Assembly (NCBI GenBank): GCA_963829485.1
Contig: CAWHIK010000002.1
Coordinates: forward strand, 62,001-126,000
DNA length: 64,000 nt
DNA from: JBGPQJ01 sp963829485
Lineage (GTDB): Bacteria; Chloroflexota; Anaerolineae; Anaerolineales; Villigracilaceae
Direction of reading: 5' to 3'
In this document: positions 44,700 to 53,984 of the stretch, in pieces
How the letters are laid out: each line of letters starts with the position of its first letter
Position numbering within the stretch: position 1 is the first letter of the stretch
Notes under the pieces: model-generated
The model's input: the letters and a program-made list of their open reading frames with translations, nothing else
Databases searched by the model: none
Told to the model about the DNA's origin: nothing
Position numbers and translations under genes: made by a program

Positions 44700-45095
44700 T
44701 CAGATCTTTTCACAAAACTCGAGTGTCACACCATTGGGGTCAAGGAAAAGCAACACCCTCGCCTCAAGGTTCGGCAGATCTACGGTTGAAAGTGTGATTG
44801 TCACACCCTCCGCAACAAGCAATTTTTCGTGCGCGGCCACATCCTCCACCTGGAAAGCAAGATGTCTCAGCCCCACTTCACTATCCTCACGGAGGTGACT
44901 GGCGTTCTTTCCATGGTAATCAAACAATTCCAGCCTGGCGCCATTGGGCAGAGCAAAGTAAGTGATGTCGAATTCACCACAATCGACCGTCTGCAGTTGT
45001 TTGAATCCCAATATGCGCCCGTAGAAATCCTTTGATTTTTCAAAATCCAGCACGTTAATTGAGATATGATCGATGCTTTTGATTTTCAATTTCAC
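44700..45095 (-). CDS. VOC family protein (glyoxalase/dioxygenase fold)
   Basis: A 131-residue single-domain vicinal-oxygen-chelate protein. Metal-ligand positions are visible as His in IDHISINV near residue 10, His in LRHLAFQVED near 76 and Glu in VTLEFCE near 127. It could be a lactoylglutathione-lyase-like, epimerase or isomerase enzyme. It lies between a zinc dehydrogenase and the OYE gene and is probably part of the same catabolic operon. Confidence 0.8.
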   Translation of the reverse strand: MKLKIKSIDHISINVLDFEKSKDFYGRILGFKQLQTVDCGEFDITYFALPNGARLELFDYHGKNASHLREDSEVGLRHLAFQVEDVAAHEKLLVAEGVTITLSTVDLPNLEARVLLFLDPNGVTLEFCEKI

Positions 45096-45150
45096 TACTC
45101 CAAAGGCTACCTGGCAGGCAACTCATCAATCACCTGCCAGGTAGTCCATA

Positions 45151-46209
45151 CTATAATACTTCCCGCTTGGAGATTTCAGGAGAAACGAAGATCTTGAAAA
45201 GATTGGGATCTCTCCTCAGTTCATGCAAAGCCCATTCCAAATCTTCCAAAGGAACCTTCATTGAGAAAAGAGGTTTCGGGTCGATGCGGCCGTGTTCCAA
45301 CAAGGCGATCGCATCCGGCCAGTCATCCGCGATGCCGGCGCAGGAACCGGTGATCTTCTTCTCACCCAGGACGAACTCGAATGGACGGATCTGCATGACG
45401 TCCTCTTCGCCGGTAATGCCGAAGGCGGAAAGCGTACCCCCTTTGCGCACCATGGCAAAAGCCTGTTCATAGGTTTTTACTGTGCCGACCGCTTCGATCA
45501 CATAGTCCGCACCGCGCCCGCCGGTGAGTTTCTTCACTTCTGAAACCGGGTCGGCAACATCGTGGATATTGATGGTGTAATCGGCACCCATCTCCTTGGC
45601 GATGCTCAACCGTTTCTTATTGTCACCGATGATGATCACTGGGGCGCAGGAGCGCAGTACCGCCATGCGTGCGTGAAGCACACCCAACCCGCATCCGACG
45701 ATCGCCATGCTGCCTCCCACACGGGCATTCACAGCCTTGGCGGCATGGATGCAGCAGGAAACAGGTTCGATGAACGCACCGGCTTCAAAGGATAGATTAT
45801 CCGGAAGGTGATGGAGAAGATTAGCCGGAGCCTTAACATATTCGGCAAAGGTTCCATCCGTGTGGATGCCGAGTTGCGTGAACTGATCACACATCAGGTA
45901 ATTTCCCTGGGAGCAGTAATAGCAATTCCCGCAATACATATTGATGTCCGCGGTGACCCGGTCGCCTTCCTTCCAGCCCGCGACATTCTTTCCGACCTTT
46001 GCAATCACGCCCGAGAACTCGTGTCCGGGGATCATCGGCAGCTTGTCGGCGGAATACCATCCATTGTAGATGCTCCAGTCTGTGCCGCAGATGCCGGTGT
46101 TTTTAACTTTGATGAGTACCTCGCCATCCCCGACCACAGGAACAGGGACTTCCTTGACCACAACCTTCTTTACAGCTTCGAACACTGCTGCTTTCATTTT
46201 TTCTGCCAT
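45151..46209 (-). CDS. Zinc-dependent medium-chain alcohol/polyol dehydrogenase
   Basis: A 352-residue MDR enzyme. The catalytic zinc ligands are Cys in TGICGTDWSIYNG and His-Glu in IPGHEFSGVI; the structural zinc cysteines lie in MYCGNCYYCSQGNYLMC. The NAD-binding segment is AIVGCGLGVLHARM. GGRGADYVIEAVG is typical of the threonine/sorbitol dehydrogenase group. It follows the TIM-barrel isomerase gene by 25 bases. A sugar alcohol or sugar substrate is likely. Confidence 0.85.
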   Translation of the reverse strand: MAEKMKAAVFEAVKKVVVKEVPVPVVGDGEVLIKVKNTGICGTDWSIYNGWYSADKLPMIPGHEFSGVIAKVGKNVAGWKEGDRVTADINMYCGNCYYCSQGNYLMCDQFTQLGIHTDGTFAEYVKAPANLLHHLPDNLSFEAGAFIEPVSCCIHAAKAVNARVGGSMAIVGCGLGVLHARMAVLRSCAPVIIIGDNKKRLSIAKEMGADYTINIHDVADPVSEVKKLTGGRGADYVIEAVGTVKTYEQAFAMVRKGGTLSAFGITGEEDVMQIRPFEFVLGEKKITGSCAGIADDWPDAIALLEHGRIDPKPLFSMKVPLEDLEWALHELRRDPNLFKIFVSPEISKREVL

Positions 46210-46234
46210 GGAATATTCTCCTCGATCAGGGATT

Positions 46235-47206
46235 TCAGTTGAACAGAACGTCGTTCCGACCCTCGTAGGGTTTTTCGATCAAGAGGGGTTTGAGATACGC
46301 GATGGTTTTGGTAATACCGTCGTTGCGGCTCATGGTTACATCTTCGTGCTCATAGCTCATCACATAATCGTATCCGATCATGGAGAGTTCGGTGATGACT
46401 TTCTTCCACGGAACCGATCCCCAGCCTGGAATGCGGAAGCGGAACCCGCGATCCAGACGCTGCCAGTCACCCTGCGGGATCAAACCGGAACGGCGGACAT
46501 TGTGGGCGACGATTTCGCCATCCTTGGCATGAACGTGCAGGATCCGTTTTCCGAGAGCGTCGATGAAGTTTTCAACATCAATTCCCAGGTAGATCAGATT
46601 CGCAGGGTCGAAGTTAAATCCGAACTCCTTGCGACCACCCATCAGCTCCACGGCCTTAAGAGCCGTTTCGACGTTATAGACAAGCTCATTGGGATGCGGT
46701 TCGTGGGCAAATTTGACCCCGTATTCGGCAAATTTATCCAGGATCTTGCCCCAGCGCTCCACAAATTCAGCCTCCATGTCCGCCCAACCCTTGGAATACG
46801 GCCACGGGAAGAAACGGCCGAAATTCTCGCAGCCGATAAAACCGGTCACCACAGGGACTTCCAGGGCGCTGGCCGCCTGGGCGGTCTTGATCATGCGTTC
46901 GGTGCCAAACTTGATCTTCTCCTCCTTTGTGCCCTTGAAGATGGCGTCGGTATCCTTTCCATAAGGACCCAGGACGATCTGGCCTTCAGGGTGATTGGCC
47001 AATGCGGAGATGATCAGACCATGGGAGCTGACCAGTTTTTTAAGCTCGGCAGCTTTATTCCCTTTGACGATCTCTTCGATGTCGAGATGCGGATTATTGG
47101 CAAAAGCAGGCATCTCCACTGCCTGATAACCCAGACCCGATGCGAGTTTGAAGACCTCTTCTATCTTTAGATCGAGGAAGGTTGCAGTAAAAAGACCGAT
47201 TTTCAT
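46235..47206 (-). CDS. Sugar phosphate isomerase/epimerase (xylose isomerase-like TIM barrel)
   Basis: A 323-residue AP_endonuc_2 TIM-barrel protein. KIGLFTATFLDLKIEEVFKLASGLGYQAVEMPAF is the typical first strand-helix pair. EPHPNELVYNVETALK, GFNFDPANLIYLGID, ILHVHAKDGEI and YDYVMSYEHEDV hold the metal-binding Glu/Asp/His/Glu set. It is likely a ketose or sugar-acid epimerase or isomerase in the pathway of the neighbouring dehydrogenase. It is the first gene of the four-gene operon ending at 43410, with GAAAGGA before the ATG. Confidence 0.82.
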   Translation of the reverse strand: MKIGLFTATFLDLKIEEVFKLASGLGYQAVEMPAFANNPHLDIEEIVKGNKAAELKKLVSSHGLIISALANHPEGQIVLGPYGKDTDAIFKGTKEEKIKFGTERMIKTAQAASALEVPVVTGFIGCENFGRFFPWPYSKGWADMEAEFVERWGKILDKFAEYGVKFAHEPHPNELVYNVETALKAVELMGGRKEFGFNFDPANLIYLGIDVENFIDALGKRILHVHAKDGEIVAHNVRRSGLIPQGDWQRLDRGFRFRIPGWGSVPWKKVITELSMIGYDYVMSYEHEDVTMSRNDGITKTIAYLKPLLIEKPYEGRNDVLFN

Positions 47207-47469
47207 TTGGATTGTCCTTTCATTTTGTATTTTGTGAATTCAATATCGCCAAATTAATAGGTTTTTTCGTTCAATCACTGTGAAGGACCAACTCGTGAAG
47301 ACAACAAGAACTGGATATCATGGTTTATGTAATTCTTGTTCGGTTGATACCGTCCTCCTTATCCCTGGAAATTTTTCCATCAATATTCCAAGTATTTCTA
47401 AATATTATAGGAATTAATCAGGTGCCCGTCAATTTATCTTAATAATATGACATGTCACGATTTTTTCAA
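47207..47469 (-). promoter_or_regulatory. Intergenic control region with inverted repeats
   Basis: This 263-base AT-rich gap separates the kinase gene from the TIM-barrel operon. AACAAGAA at 47303-47310 and TTCTTGTT at 47333-47340 are exact inverted repeats 22 bases apart, and TGACATGTCA at 47448-47457 is a perfect palindrome. An AAGGAGG lies on the minus strand near 47353 without an obvious gene after it. The repeats could be an operator or an RNA hairpin for the downstream operon. Confidence 0.4.
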
Positions 47470-49029
47470 TCAGCTTTTATAGCTTGGACTATCAATGTCA
47501 AGGCTATGCAATGATTCGCTGATTTTCGCTTGATATTCTGCCGCCTGTTCAAAGATCGGCAACAGTTCTTCATAAACTCTATTGTTTTCGTTGTTGGGTT
47601 CGACCACATTTTCGATCTTATGAATTGCATCAATTCGACTGAAATCATCCCATAAGCCGCACCCAACGGCTGCGATAGCCGCCGCGCCCAGAGCGCCGGC
47701 ATCCTGATCGATGTTGGTTTTGAGGATGCGCGTATTGAACACATCCGCGAAAATACCCAAATAAAATTGACTCTTTGCACCGCCCCCTACAAAGAGTATC
47801 TCATCCTCCAACCGGGTGTACTTTCGCAGCAGATCGAGCCGTAAACGCAAATTCATGGCGATCCCCTCCATGGCAGAGCGGATCAACTCCGCTTTACCGT
47901 GTTTCAGATCAAGACCGATGTAAGCCCCGCGGATGTGTACGCTGGCATCCTGGGATGTTCCCCCTGCCAGGCTGGGGTTGAATAATAATTTATTGGAGCC
48001 GACCGGAGCCTGAGCCGCTTCCCGGTTCATCAGCACATAAACATCCTCGTTTGTTTTCTTTCCTTCTTCGACCAATTCGTGACACAGGTTATCTTTCACC
48101 CAGGAGAATGTCGTGCCTGCAGAAAAGATGCTGACCGCGGAAGTGAACATCGCCGGAACCACATGGGTAAACACATAGGGTTTGTATTTTTTATCCAGCA
48201 CAGGCTGTTCAGATGAAACCGCTATCCAGGCGGAGGAACCCAGGGATGTGTAAACCCGTCCATCCTGTATGTTCTTTGCCCCCAAGGCCATGCACGAATT
48301 GTCCACTCCCCCGCATACCACCTTGACGTCGCTATTTAATCCCAAAGATTGGGCGATATCTGGAGTAATTTCTCCGAGGATATGAGTGGAGGGAACGATC
48401 TCCGGCCAGACATCCAGCGGAATTCCACTGGCTTTGACGAATCTATCATCGTATTTCCAGCCTTTGAGATTGTAAATCCCAGTCCCCGAGGCATAAGAAA
48501 AATCCGTCATGAGTTTTCCGGTGAGTTTATAGTTGATAAAATCCTTCGTGCCCAGGATCTTGAAAACCTTGCCCCACATCCCGGGTTCATGATTTCGATA
48601 CCACATCACCTTGAAAATTGTGTAGCACGCGGCAGGGAATCCATTCCCTGTGGCCATATACCACTCATCCGGGTCTATCGTTTTGAAGAATTCCTCCACC
48701 TCCTTTTGCGCACGAATATCAGACCATATTGGGGTTGTCTCCCGTAAAAGGTTGCCATCCTTGTCCAGGGGAATTGCCCCCAGGCTGTGACCGGAGATCC
48801 CGATGCAAACAATGCTCCTTTTGTCTATGGCGTTATCATCAAACAATTTTCGGGTACTTTCCACAACAGCCTTCCACCAATCCTCAGGCCGCTGTTCATG
48901 CCAGCCGACCTGAGGATATTGTGTGGGATAGGCTACAAATGCATTCGCCAGACATTGACCGTCCGCATCATAGAGCGATGCTTTATTTCCGCCGGTTCCG
49001 AGATCAAATGACAGGATTTTCTTACCCAT
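47470..49029 (-). CDS. FGGY-family carbohydrate kinase (xylulokinase-like)
   Basis: A 519-residue FGGY kinase. ILSFDLGTGGNKASLYDADG at residue 4 is the first ATP-binding motif. CIGISGHSLGAIPLDKDG near 75, PIWSDIRAQ near 98, VVCGGVDNSCMALGA near 235 and LFVGGGAKSQFYLGIFADVF near 400 complete the fold. The closest characterised group appears to be xylulokinase-type, but the substrate cannot be fixed; the DERA and KDPG aldolase genes upstream suggest an unusual sugar or polyol. It ends the long GntR-led operon. Confidence 0.85.
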   Translation of the reverse strand: MGKKILSFDLGTGGNKASLYDADGQCLANAFVAYPTQYPQVGWHEQRPEDWWKAVVESTRKLFDDNAIDKRSIVCIGISGHSLGAIPLDKDGNLLRETTPIWSDIRAQKEVEEFFKTIDPDEWYMATGNGFPAACYTIFKVMWYRNHEPGMWGKVFKILGTKDFINYKLTGKLMTDFSYASGTGIYNLKGWKYDDRFVKASGIPLDVWPEIVPSTHILGEITPDIAQSLGLNSDVKVVCGGVDNSCMALGAKNIQDGRVYTSLGSSAWIAVSSEQPVLDKKYKPYVFTHVVPAMFTSAVSIFSAGTTFSWVKDNLCHELVEEGKKTNEDVYVLMNREAAQAPVGSNKLLFNPSLAGGTSQDASVHIRGAYIGLDLKHGKAELIRSAMEGIAMNLRLRLDLLRKYTRLEDEILFVGGGAKSQFYLGIFADVFNTRILKTNIDQDAGALGAAAIAAVGCGLWDDFSRIDAIHKIENVVEPNNENNRVYEELLPIFEQAAEYQAKISESLHSLDIDSPSYKS

Positions 49030-49057
49030 GGTTCTCCTTGTCGATCATTCAGGTAAA

Positions 49058-49756
49058 TTAAACTTCAAGACCAGGATCCAGCTTACTGCATTCTTCCACG
49101 ATTTGAATTCCGCTCTTAAGATTCACACCGAATCAACTCGCCCCGGCTATATACATCTCTTTAAGTGTTTCGATATCCCGGATGCCGCCGGATGCCTTGA
49201 TTTTCATACGGTCGCCGATCAATGACTTAACGAGGCGCACGTCATCCGGGGTCGTGCCGCGGTTTGCCCAGCCGGTACCCGTTTTAATGAAGTCTGCTCC
49301 TGACCTCAAGCAAATGTCACAAGCTTTCACGACCTCATCCCGCGTCAAGACCATGATCTCGATGATCACCTTGATCGGAATTGGATGCACAGTTTCGATC
49401 ACAGCCCTGACATCTGCTTCCACGGCGGAAAAATCGCCTGAACGCAATTGCCCGATATTCATGACCATATCAATCTCGTCACAGCCCGCAGCAATCATCT
49501 CTTTTGCCTGGATCACTTTTAGGGAAGTGGAATCTGAACCTGAGGGGAAGCTCACATTGCCGACTACGCGAATGCCCGGGGAATCTTTTAGAAGCTCCCT
49601 GACATAGGGAATGAAACAATGCATCACCGAGACCTGACCGAAACCATACGTACGCGCAGCCTCGACCATTTCCATAATGTCCGTCTTGTTCGATGTTGTC
49701 CGAACACAGGAGATGTCGATCATTTTTGCGATATCTTTAGCGGACAGAAGCATCAC
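49058..49756 (-). CDS. deoC: Deoxyribose-phosphate aldolase (in-frame TGA)
   Basis: A 232-residue DERA-family class I aldolase if the TGA at 49133-49135 is read through. IDISCVRTTSNKTDIMEMV opens the barrel, NVSFPSGSDSTSLKVIQA and DEIDMVMNIGQLRSGD follow, and the Schiff-base Lys is in GADFIKTGTGW, with KASGGIRDIETLKEM near the end. After AGAS the codon TGA replaces the Arg (CGA) usual at this point, and the rest (FGVNLKSGIQIVEECSK) is well conserved, so a C-to-T change or an error is likely. In this operon it may cleave a pathway-specific aldol rather than deoxyribose 5-phosphate. Confidence 0.85.
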
Positions 49757-49785
49757 CCCACCGGCCTTTCAATCCACGAAACGGG

Positions 49786-50753
49786 TTACTTGCCTCTCAC
49801 CGAGGATGCTGCTTGGTTCAACCGCTCAAACAATTCAGGAGTGAGTTCGAAATGCAGCACCTGGGCAACGACCTGGGTCCAACCGTGAACAAAATAAATC
49901 CAACCGTCCTCCACTTTGACTTTCCGGTTTTCCACCTGAGCCAGGGATTGATGCATGAAGTCCAACTCGCCGCGGTAATTGAATTCCCAGGAGATGCTAT
50001 TCATCGGGAATTTTCCATCCCAGGTGATAGGTGAACCGGGTGTGTCTTTGCCCATTCCGGTTGCGTTGATGATGATGCTGTAAGGAGGAAATTTCTCCAT
50101 GATCGCGTCGTTCACTTTGGGATCCGAGTTGCAAATATATTCGATCTCGATATCTGTTTTAATCCACCGACCATCTCTTTTGCGTGATCCAACCGACCCT
50201 GGGAACGGTTTACAAACGTAAACTTGCGCGGGCGATCTTGCTTGTCCTTCTTGTTGATTAAGTGCAGCAGGGTGGCAACTCCTGAACCGCCCGCCCCAAA
50301 GCAAAGCACATCGCCTTTGGTTTTTCCAAAATACCCTTTCTCGATGATCGCATCCAGGCTGGCGCCGGAAGTCAGGGGATCTTTCGCGTGTCCTTCCAGG
50401 CGTCCGTCCAATTTTGAAATGCTGGATACTTCACCGGTGATCTGGGCATAAGGATCGAGATATTCGAACATGTCCCGCGCGGCATTAAGGAGATCGATCT
50501 TGTGCGTGGTAACCAGGGCACCCAGTGATAATGGGTCGTATTTGATTTGAGCGACGGCTTTGCGATAAGCTTCCGGTTCATCATGGATCTTGCAATCGAC
50601 CCCTTCCATGACGACCTCCTTGCGACCAAGCACCTCCATCCACAAAGGGAATACCTTCATAATGGAGGATTTTGAAGTTGTCACTCCAATAAAATAAAAT
50701 GTCGGCACAGTCTTCGTTACAACAGGATAGGTTTTTTGTTGTATTGCTTCCAT
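49786..50753 (-). CDS. Shikimate/quinate dehydrogenase-like protein (frameshifted)
   Basis: The reconstructed protein is about 322 residues with the shikimate-dehydrogenase layout. The N-terminal substrate domain has FYFIGVTTSKSSIMKVFPLW and GALVTTHKIDLLNAARD, with the Lys of the catalytic region. The C-terminal Rossmann domain has DVLCFGAGGSGVATLLHLI and FVNRSQGRLDHAKE, then ATGMGKDTPGSPI. The frame breaks at 50157-50160, where one T is missing from a run on the plus strand; adding it gives GGLKTDIEIEYICN. It sits between the KDPG aldolase and DERA genes, so it probably oxidises or reduces a sugar-derived polyol or keto-acid, not shikimate. Confidence 0.75.
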
Positions 50754-50777
50754 GATGTATCTCCTTGATTTTTAAAA

Positions 50778-51422
50778 CTATGCACGCGATGATTGGATGA
50801 CTTTTACAAATTCTGCAGCCTTTTGGCTGATCTCCGCGAACTTGCCTTCTTTGGCTAACTGCGGTGGGCATAACTCGCTTCCTGCCCCAACGGCAACCAC
50901 GCCCGCCGCGAACCATTCAGCAACATTGGACGCATTCACTCCGCCGGTCGGCATCATGGGGATGTAGGGGAAGGGACCTTTCAAGGCTTTGATATATGCC
51001 GGTCCGCCCACTGACCCCGGGAATATTTTGACCACGTCGGTACCGAGACTGTAGGCCTGAAACACCTCGGTAGGCGTCAATGCGCCGGCCATTGTCAATA
51101 ACCCGGTCTTTACCATGGCTTCGACCAGGTTCTTCTCGCAGACCGGACTCACCAAAAAATTCGCGCCGGCAGCTTTTGCGGATTCCGCTTGTTCAGGCTT
51201 CGTCAAAGTACCCATACCGAGCACAATGGAGTCCCCGAATTTCCTGGCGAGGGTTTTGACCACCTCTTCTGCATTCGGTGTGCTGTATGTAATTTCGATC
51301 CCTTTTACCCCTCCATCCACCAACGCTTCGACCATCTGTACGGTCAGCTCGGGTGAGGGTCCGCGGATCACAGCCAGAAGGCCCAATGTTTTTACTTTTT
51401 CCAAAACTTCGTTTTTATTCAT
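50778..51422 (-). CDS. eda: KDPG/KHG aldolase (2-keto-3-deoxy-6-phosphogluconate aldolase family)
   Basis: A 214-residue class I aldolase. LLAVIRGPSPE with its Arg, IEITYSTPNAEEVV with the catalytic Glu, LGMGTLTKPEQAESA, ANFLVSPVCE and DVVKIFPGSVGG with the Schiff-base Lys are all present, then PTGGVNASNVAEW. It cleaves 2-keto-3-deoxy sugar-acid phosphates to pyruvate and an aldehyde. Its presence points to an acid intermediate in the pathway encoded by this operon. The neighbouring hydroxyacid dehydrogenase and lactonase-like genes fit. Confidence 0.9.
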   Translation of the reverse strand: MNKNEVLEKVKTLGLLAVIRGPSPELTVQMVEALVDGGVKGIEITYSTPNAEEVVKTLARKFGDSIVLGMGTLTKPEQAESAKAAGANFLVSPVCEKNLVEAMVKTGLLTMAGALTPTEVFQAYSLGTDVVKIFPGSVGGPAYIKALKGPFPYIPMMPTGGVNASNVAEWFAAGVVAVGAGSELCPPQLAKEGKFAEISQKAAEFVKVIQSSRA

Positions 51423-51445
51423 TATTGCGCTCTCCTAAATTTATT

Positions 51446-52412
51446 TTATACAACTCGATAGAGTGGTTCTTCCCCGCGCAAGACAGCCAGACAATCCTTC
51501 ATTGCGAACCAACCCATGTTGCTGGTGGCGCCGTCGGTTTGTGCACCCAGATGAGGCGTGGCAATTACCTGCGGCAATTTCAGCAAAGGATTTGCCGGAT
51601 CAGGCGGTTCGACCGTAAAGGCATCCAGGCCTGCACCGCGCAAATGGCCTGACTCCAGGGCATTCAAGAGAGCCGTTTCATCCACCGCCTCTCCTCTCGA
51701 TGTATTGATGAGGTAGGATCCTTTTTTCATACGCGCAAGGAATTCGGCATTGACCATTCCGCGTGTTTCCGGAAGAAGAGGCAGGTGCAGGCTGACAAAA
51801 TCAGCCCTGGCAATGACGTTGTCCATGGATTCCAGTGTTACCCCATTTGCCTCGGCAAAGGATTTATCTGCAAACGGGTCAAACGCAAGGATATGACAAT
51901 CAAAGCCGGCAAGGCGGCGGACGAGCTGCTTGCCGATCGCGCCCAGACCCAAAATTCCAATCGTCTTATCCTCCAGAGAAACTCCATTTAACCGCAGGCC
52001 ACTTTCCCTGCTGAACAGCCTGGGCGGCCTCCGGGATTTGACGGGCGAGGGCGAGGATGAGTCCGAGTGCCAATTCCGCTACTGAAACAGAATTAGCTCC
52101 CGGGGTATTGGTGACCACGATTCCCTTCTCTTTGGCAGCCTGGAGGTCAACATTGTCCACACCCACACCATAGCGGGAAATCACTTTAAGTTTGTCGGCT
52201 TTTGCCAGTGCTGAACGATCGATCACATCCAATCCGGCGATATACCCATCCACGCCTGGTAACAGGTCCGCGACCTCATTGGATGAAAGAGGTTTGCCTG
52301 TGGGATTATATTTAACAGATTCCGTAAGGGATTCGATCTCGGTTTTCAGCCGAGGATCATTCTTCCCATAAGAGGTGGGAGTGACGAGCAGACGGGCTTT
52401 ATTTAGTTCCAT
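51446..52412 (-). CDS. D-2-hydroxyacid dehydrogenase, phosphoglycerate dehydrogenase-like (frameshifted)
   Basis: The reconstructed protein is about 321 residues, starting at ATG 52412 (MELNKARLLVTPTSYG) behind AAAGGCGG. ISRYGVGVDNVDLQAAKEKG and NTPGANSVSVAELALGLI form the substrate domain. GILGLGAIGKQLVRRLAGF is the NAD motif. INTSRGEAVDETALLNAL carries the catalytic Arg, and TPHLGAQTDGA the catalytic His. The frame is broken by one surplus T on the plus strand at 51987-51989; removing it gives AVNGVSLEDKTIGILGLG. It probably handles a hydroxyacid of the pathway, as a short SerA-like enzyme. Confidence 0.82.
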
Positions 52413-52998
52413 TGGATGCCGCCTTTTCCTGGTGTTTAGGGTTGTCAATGATCTCAGGACCATTTTCGCCATCCACAACCAACTTTCTAAACCCCAGTTG
52501 TTCTATCGTTCCATAATCATGGCCGGCATTTCCAGGGTAGGCGAAAAAAGTCACCAGATCTTCCTGGCGGGATGTGCATACGGACCTGTGCGCCCACCTC
52601 GGAGGAACATAAAGGACTTTCCCTGGAGATAACGGCTCGACAGATGTTTCGCCCTCCGGGGTTTCCATAACCATGTATCCTTCACCTTTCAGGCAGTAAT
52701 AAATTTCTGCCGTGTCAATGACGGTATGGAAATGACCCTTGGTCATAAAAAATTCCCGCCCGATTTTTCCTGGGTGGACGATGGAAATTCCCATCAGGAA
52801 CTCCCCCTCAACTTCAGGCCTCTTGATCTCATAGACCTCATAGATCAATTTATCTTCCACTGCCAGCATTTTCCGGTAGGCATCCTGGTCCATGCACTGT
52901 CCTTTGAGCGCGGACAGCCTTCGTTGAATGTGGTTATCAACCCTGGATGGGATGATGTTTGGGATGGGGATCGTGAAGGTAAACGGTGCGTCGGACAT
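52399..52998 (-). CDS. Cupin-type glucose-6-phosphate isomerase
   Basis: A 199-residue cupin-fold phosphoglucose isomerase of the archaeal (cPGI) type. The metal-binding motif TKGHFHT and Glu in TAEIYYCLKGEGYMVM, then VPPRWAHRSV with the last His, match the family. It interconverts glucose 6-phosphate and fructose 6-phosphate, or a related pair in this pathway. It overlaps the start of the hydroxyacid dehydrogenase gene by 14 bases. Bacterial examples are scattered and usually acquired by transfer; a bacterial-type PGI is not in this window. Confidence 0.88.
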   Translation of the reverse strand: MSDAPFTFTIPIPNIIPSRVDNHIQRRLSALKGQCMDQDAYRKMLAVEDKLIYEVYEIKRPEVEGEFLMGISIVHPGKIGREFFMTKGHFHTVIDTAEIYYCLKGEGYMVMETPEGETSVEPLSPGKVLYVPPRWAHRSVCTSRQEDLVTFFAYPGNAGHDYGTIEQLGFRKLVVDGENGPEIIDNPKHQEKAASNGTK

Positions 52999-53012
52999 AC
53001 TTATCTCCTAAA

Positions 53013-53981
53013 TTAGATTAGACCAGCGAGACGTCTGGCGATATTACCGCCCAACATCTCCTGAATCGAGTTTATGGGAATCTGCAATTCTATAAGCCGG
53101 GGTTTGATCCCGGTCAGCAAGCTCGCCAGCCCAGGGCCATTCCCTATGGATTTATACATTTCTGACTCGGCCATATCCGTGCCAAGGGCGATCCGATTGC
53201 TCAACCCGTCATTGCACATGCCCGTTATCAATGGCCACAGATTTTCTTCAGGCTTATATTTATACCGGTGGAAAGTATCATATTCAACGAGGACGCCGTA
53301 CTTTCCCAACTCGGAATGAAGACCCAAATCTGGCCGCTTATCCATGTGGCACAGGACAAGTTGAATAGGTTTCACTCCGCGGTCTTCAAAGAAAATGACT
53401 GCTTTTTCTGCCAGAGATCCTTTTTCGGTGTGGATTTCCACCAAAGCGCCTGTAACCTTGGCAGCGGCAGCCGCGGCTTCCATCGCGGCTTGTGGAGTTT
53501 CCTTCCAGCTTGCTTCGAGCGCGATCTTGAAAAAACCAGCGCGCGGAGGGTTGGCTTTGGTTTTTGTTTCTTCCAATCCCGCGGTGTATTCAGATATTAG
53601 GTAATCTGCCACATCCGTCTCTGTGGCTGAAAAAAGCCAGTGACCGGGTGTGTAATATTTTTTCCGGTGAAAGCCAGTGCATGCGAGAATATTGACTCCG
53701 GAATCTTTGGAAAGCTGGACCAGCTTATCGCCATTCCTGCCACAGCCGCCGGGTTGGCAATCCAGCAGGCTCACGCCTCCGGCTGACCGGTAATCGAGCA
53801 ATTCCGTCCGGATACTTTCGAATTGATCCAAAACTGGCGCGGAGCCATCCGCACCGTTGACCCTGTCAATCCAGATATGATTATGTGCATCCGTGATCCC
53901 CAGGGACTCGTAATGAACCTCTCCGAGTACCGTCTGGACAGGCTTTGGTTCACTGGGTTGAATTGAAGGAGGCTGTATCAC
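53013..53981 (-). CDS. Phosphotriesterase-family hydrolase, possible lactonase
   Basis: A 322-residue amidohydrolase-superfamily protein of the PTE/Php group. The first metal site is GITDAHNHIWIDR (HxH). GCGRNGDKLVQLSKDSGVNIL, ALVEIHTEKG, QLVLCHMDKRPD and IALGTDMAES carry further ligands. Members of this group in sugar operons hydrolyse sugar or sugar-phosphate lactones. That role suits the adjacent zinc dehydrogenase (lactone formation) and KDPG aldolase (acid cleavage). It lies three bases after the dehydrogenase gene. Confidence 0.82.
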   Translation of the reverse strand: MIQPPSIQPSEPKPVQTVLGEVHYESLGITDAHNHIWIDRVNGADGSAPVLDQFESIRTELLDYRSAGGVSLLDCQPGGCGRNGDKLVQLSKDSGVNILACTGFHRKKYYTPGHWLFSATETDVADYLISEYTAGLEETKTKANPPRAGFFKIALEASWKETPQAAMEAAAAAAKVTGALVEIHTEKGSLAEKAVIFFEDRGVKPIQLVLCHMDKRPDLGLHSELGKYGVLVEYDTFHRYKYKPEENLWPLITGMCNDGLSNRIALGTDMAESEMYKSIGNGPGLASLLTGIKPRLIELQIPINSIQEMLGGNIARRLAGLI

Positions 53982-53984
53982 AGG

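Noticed and set aside
46070..47170. 366-codon open frame on the plus strand
   Set aside because: It is antisense to the zinc dehydrogenase and TIM-barrel genes, both with strong family motifs.
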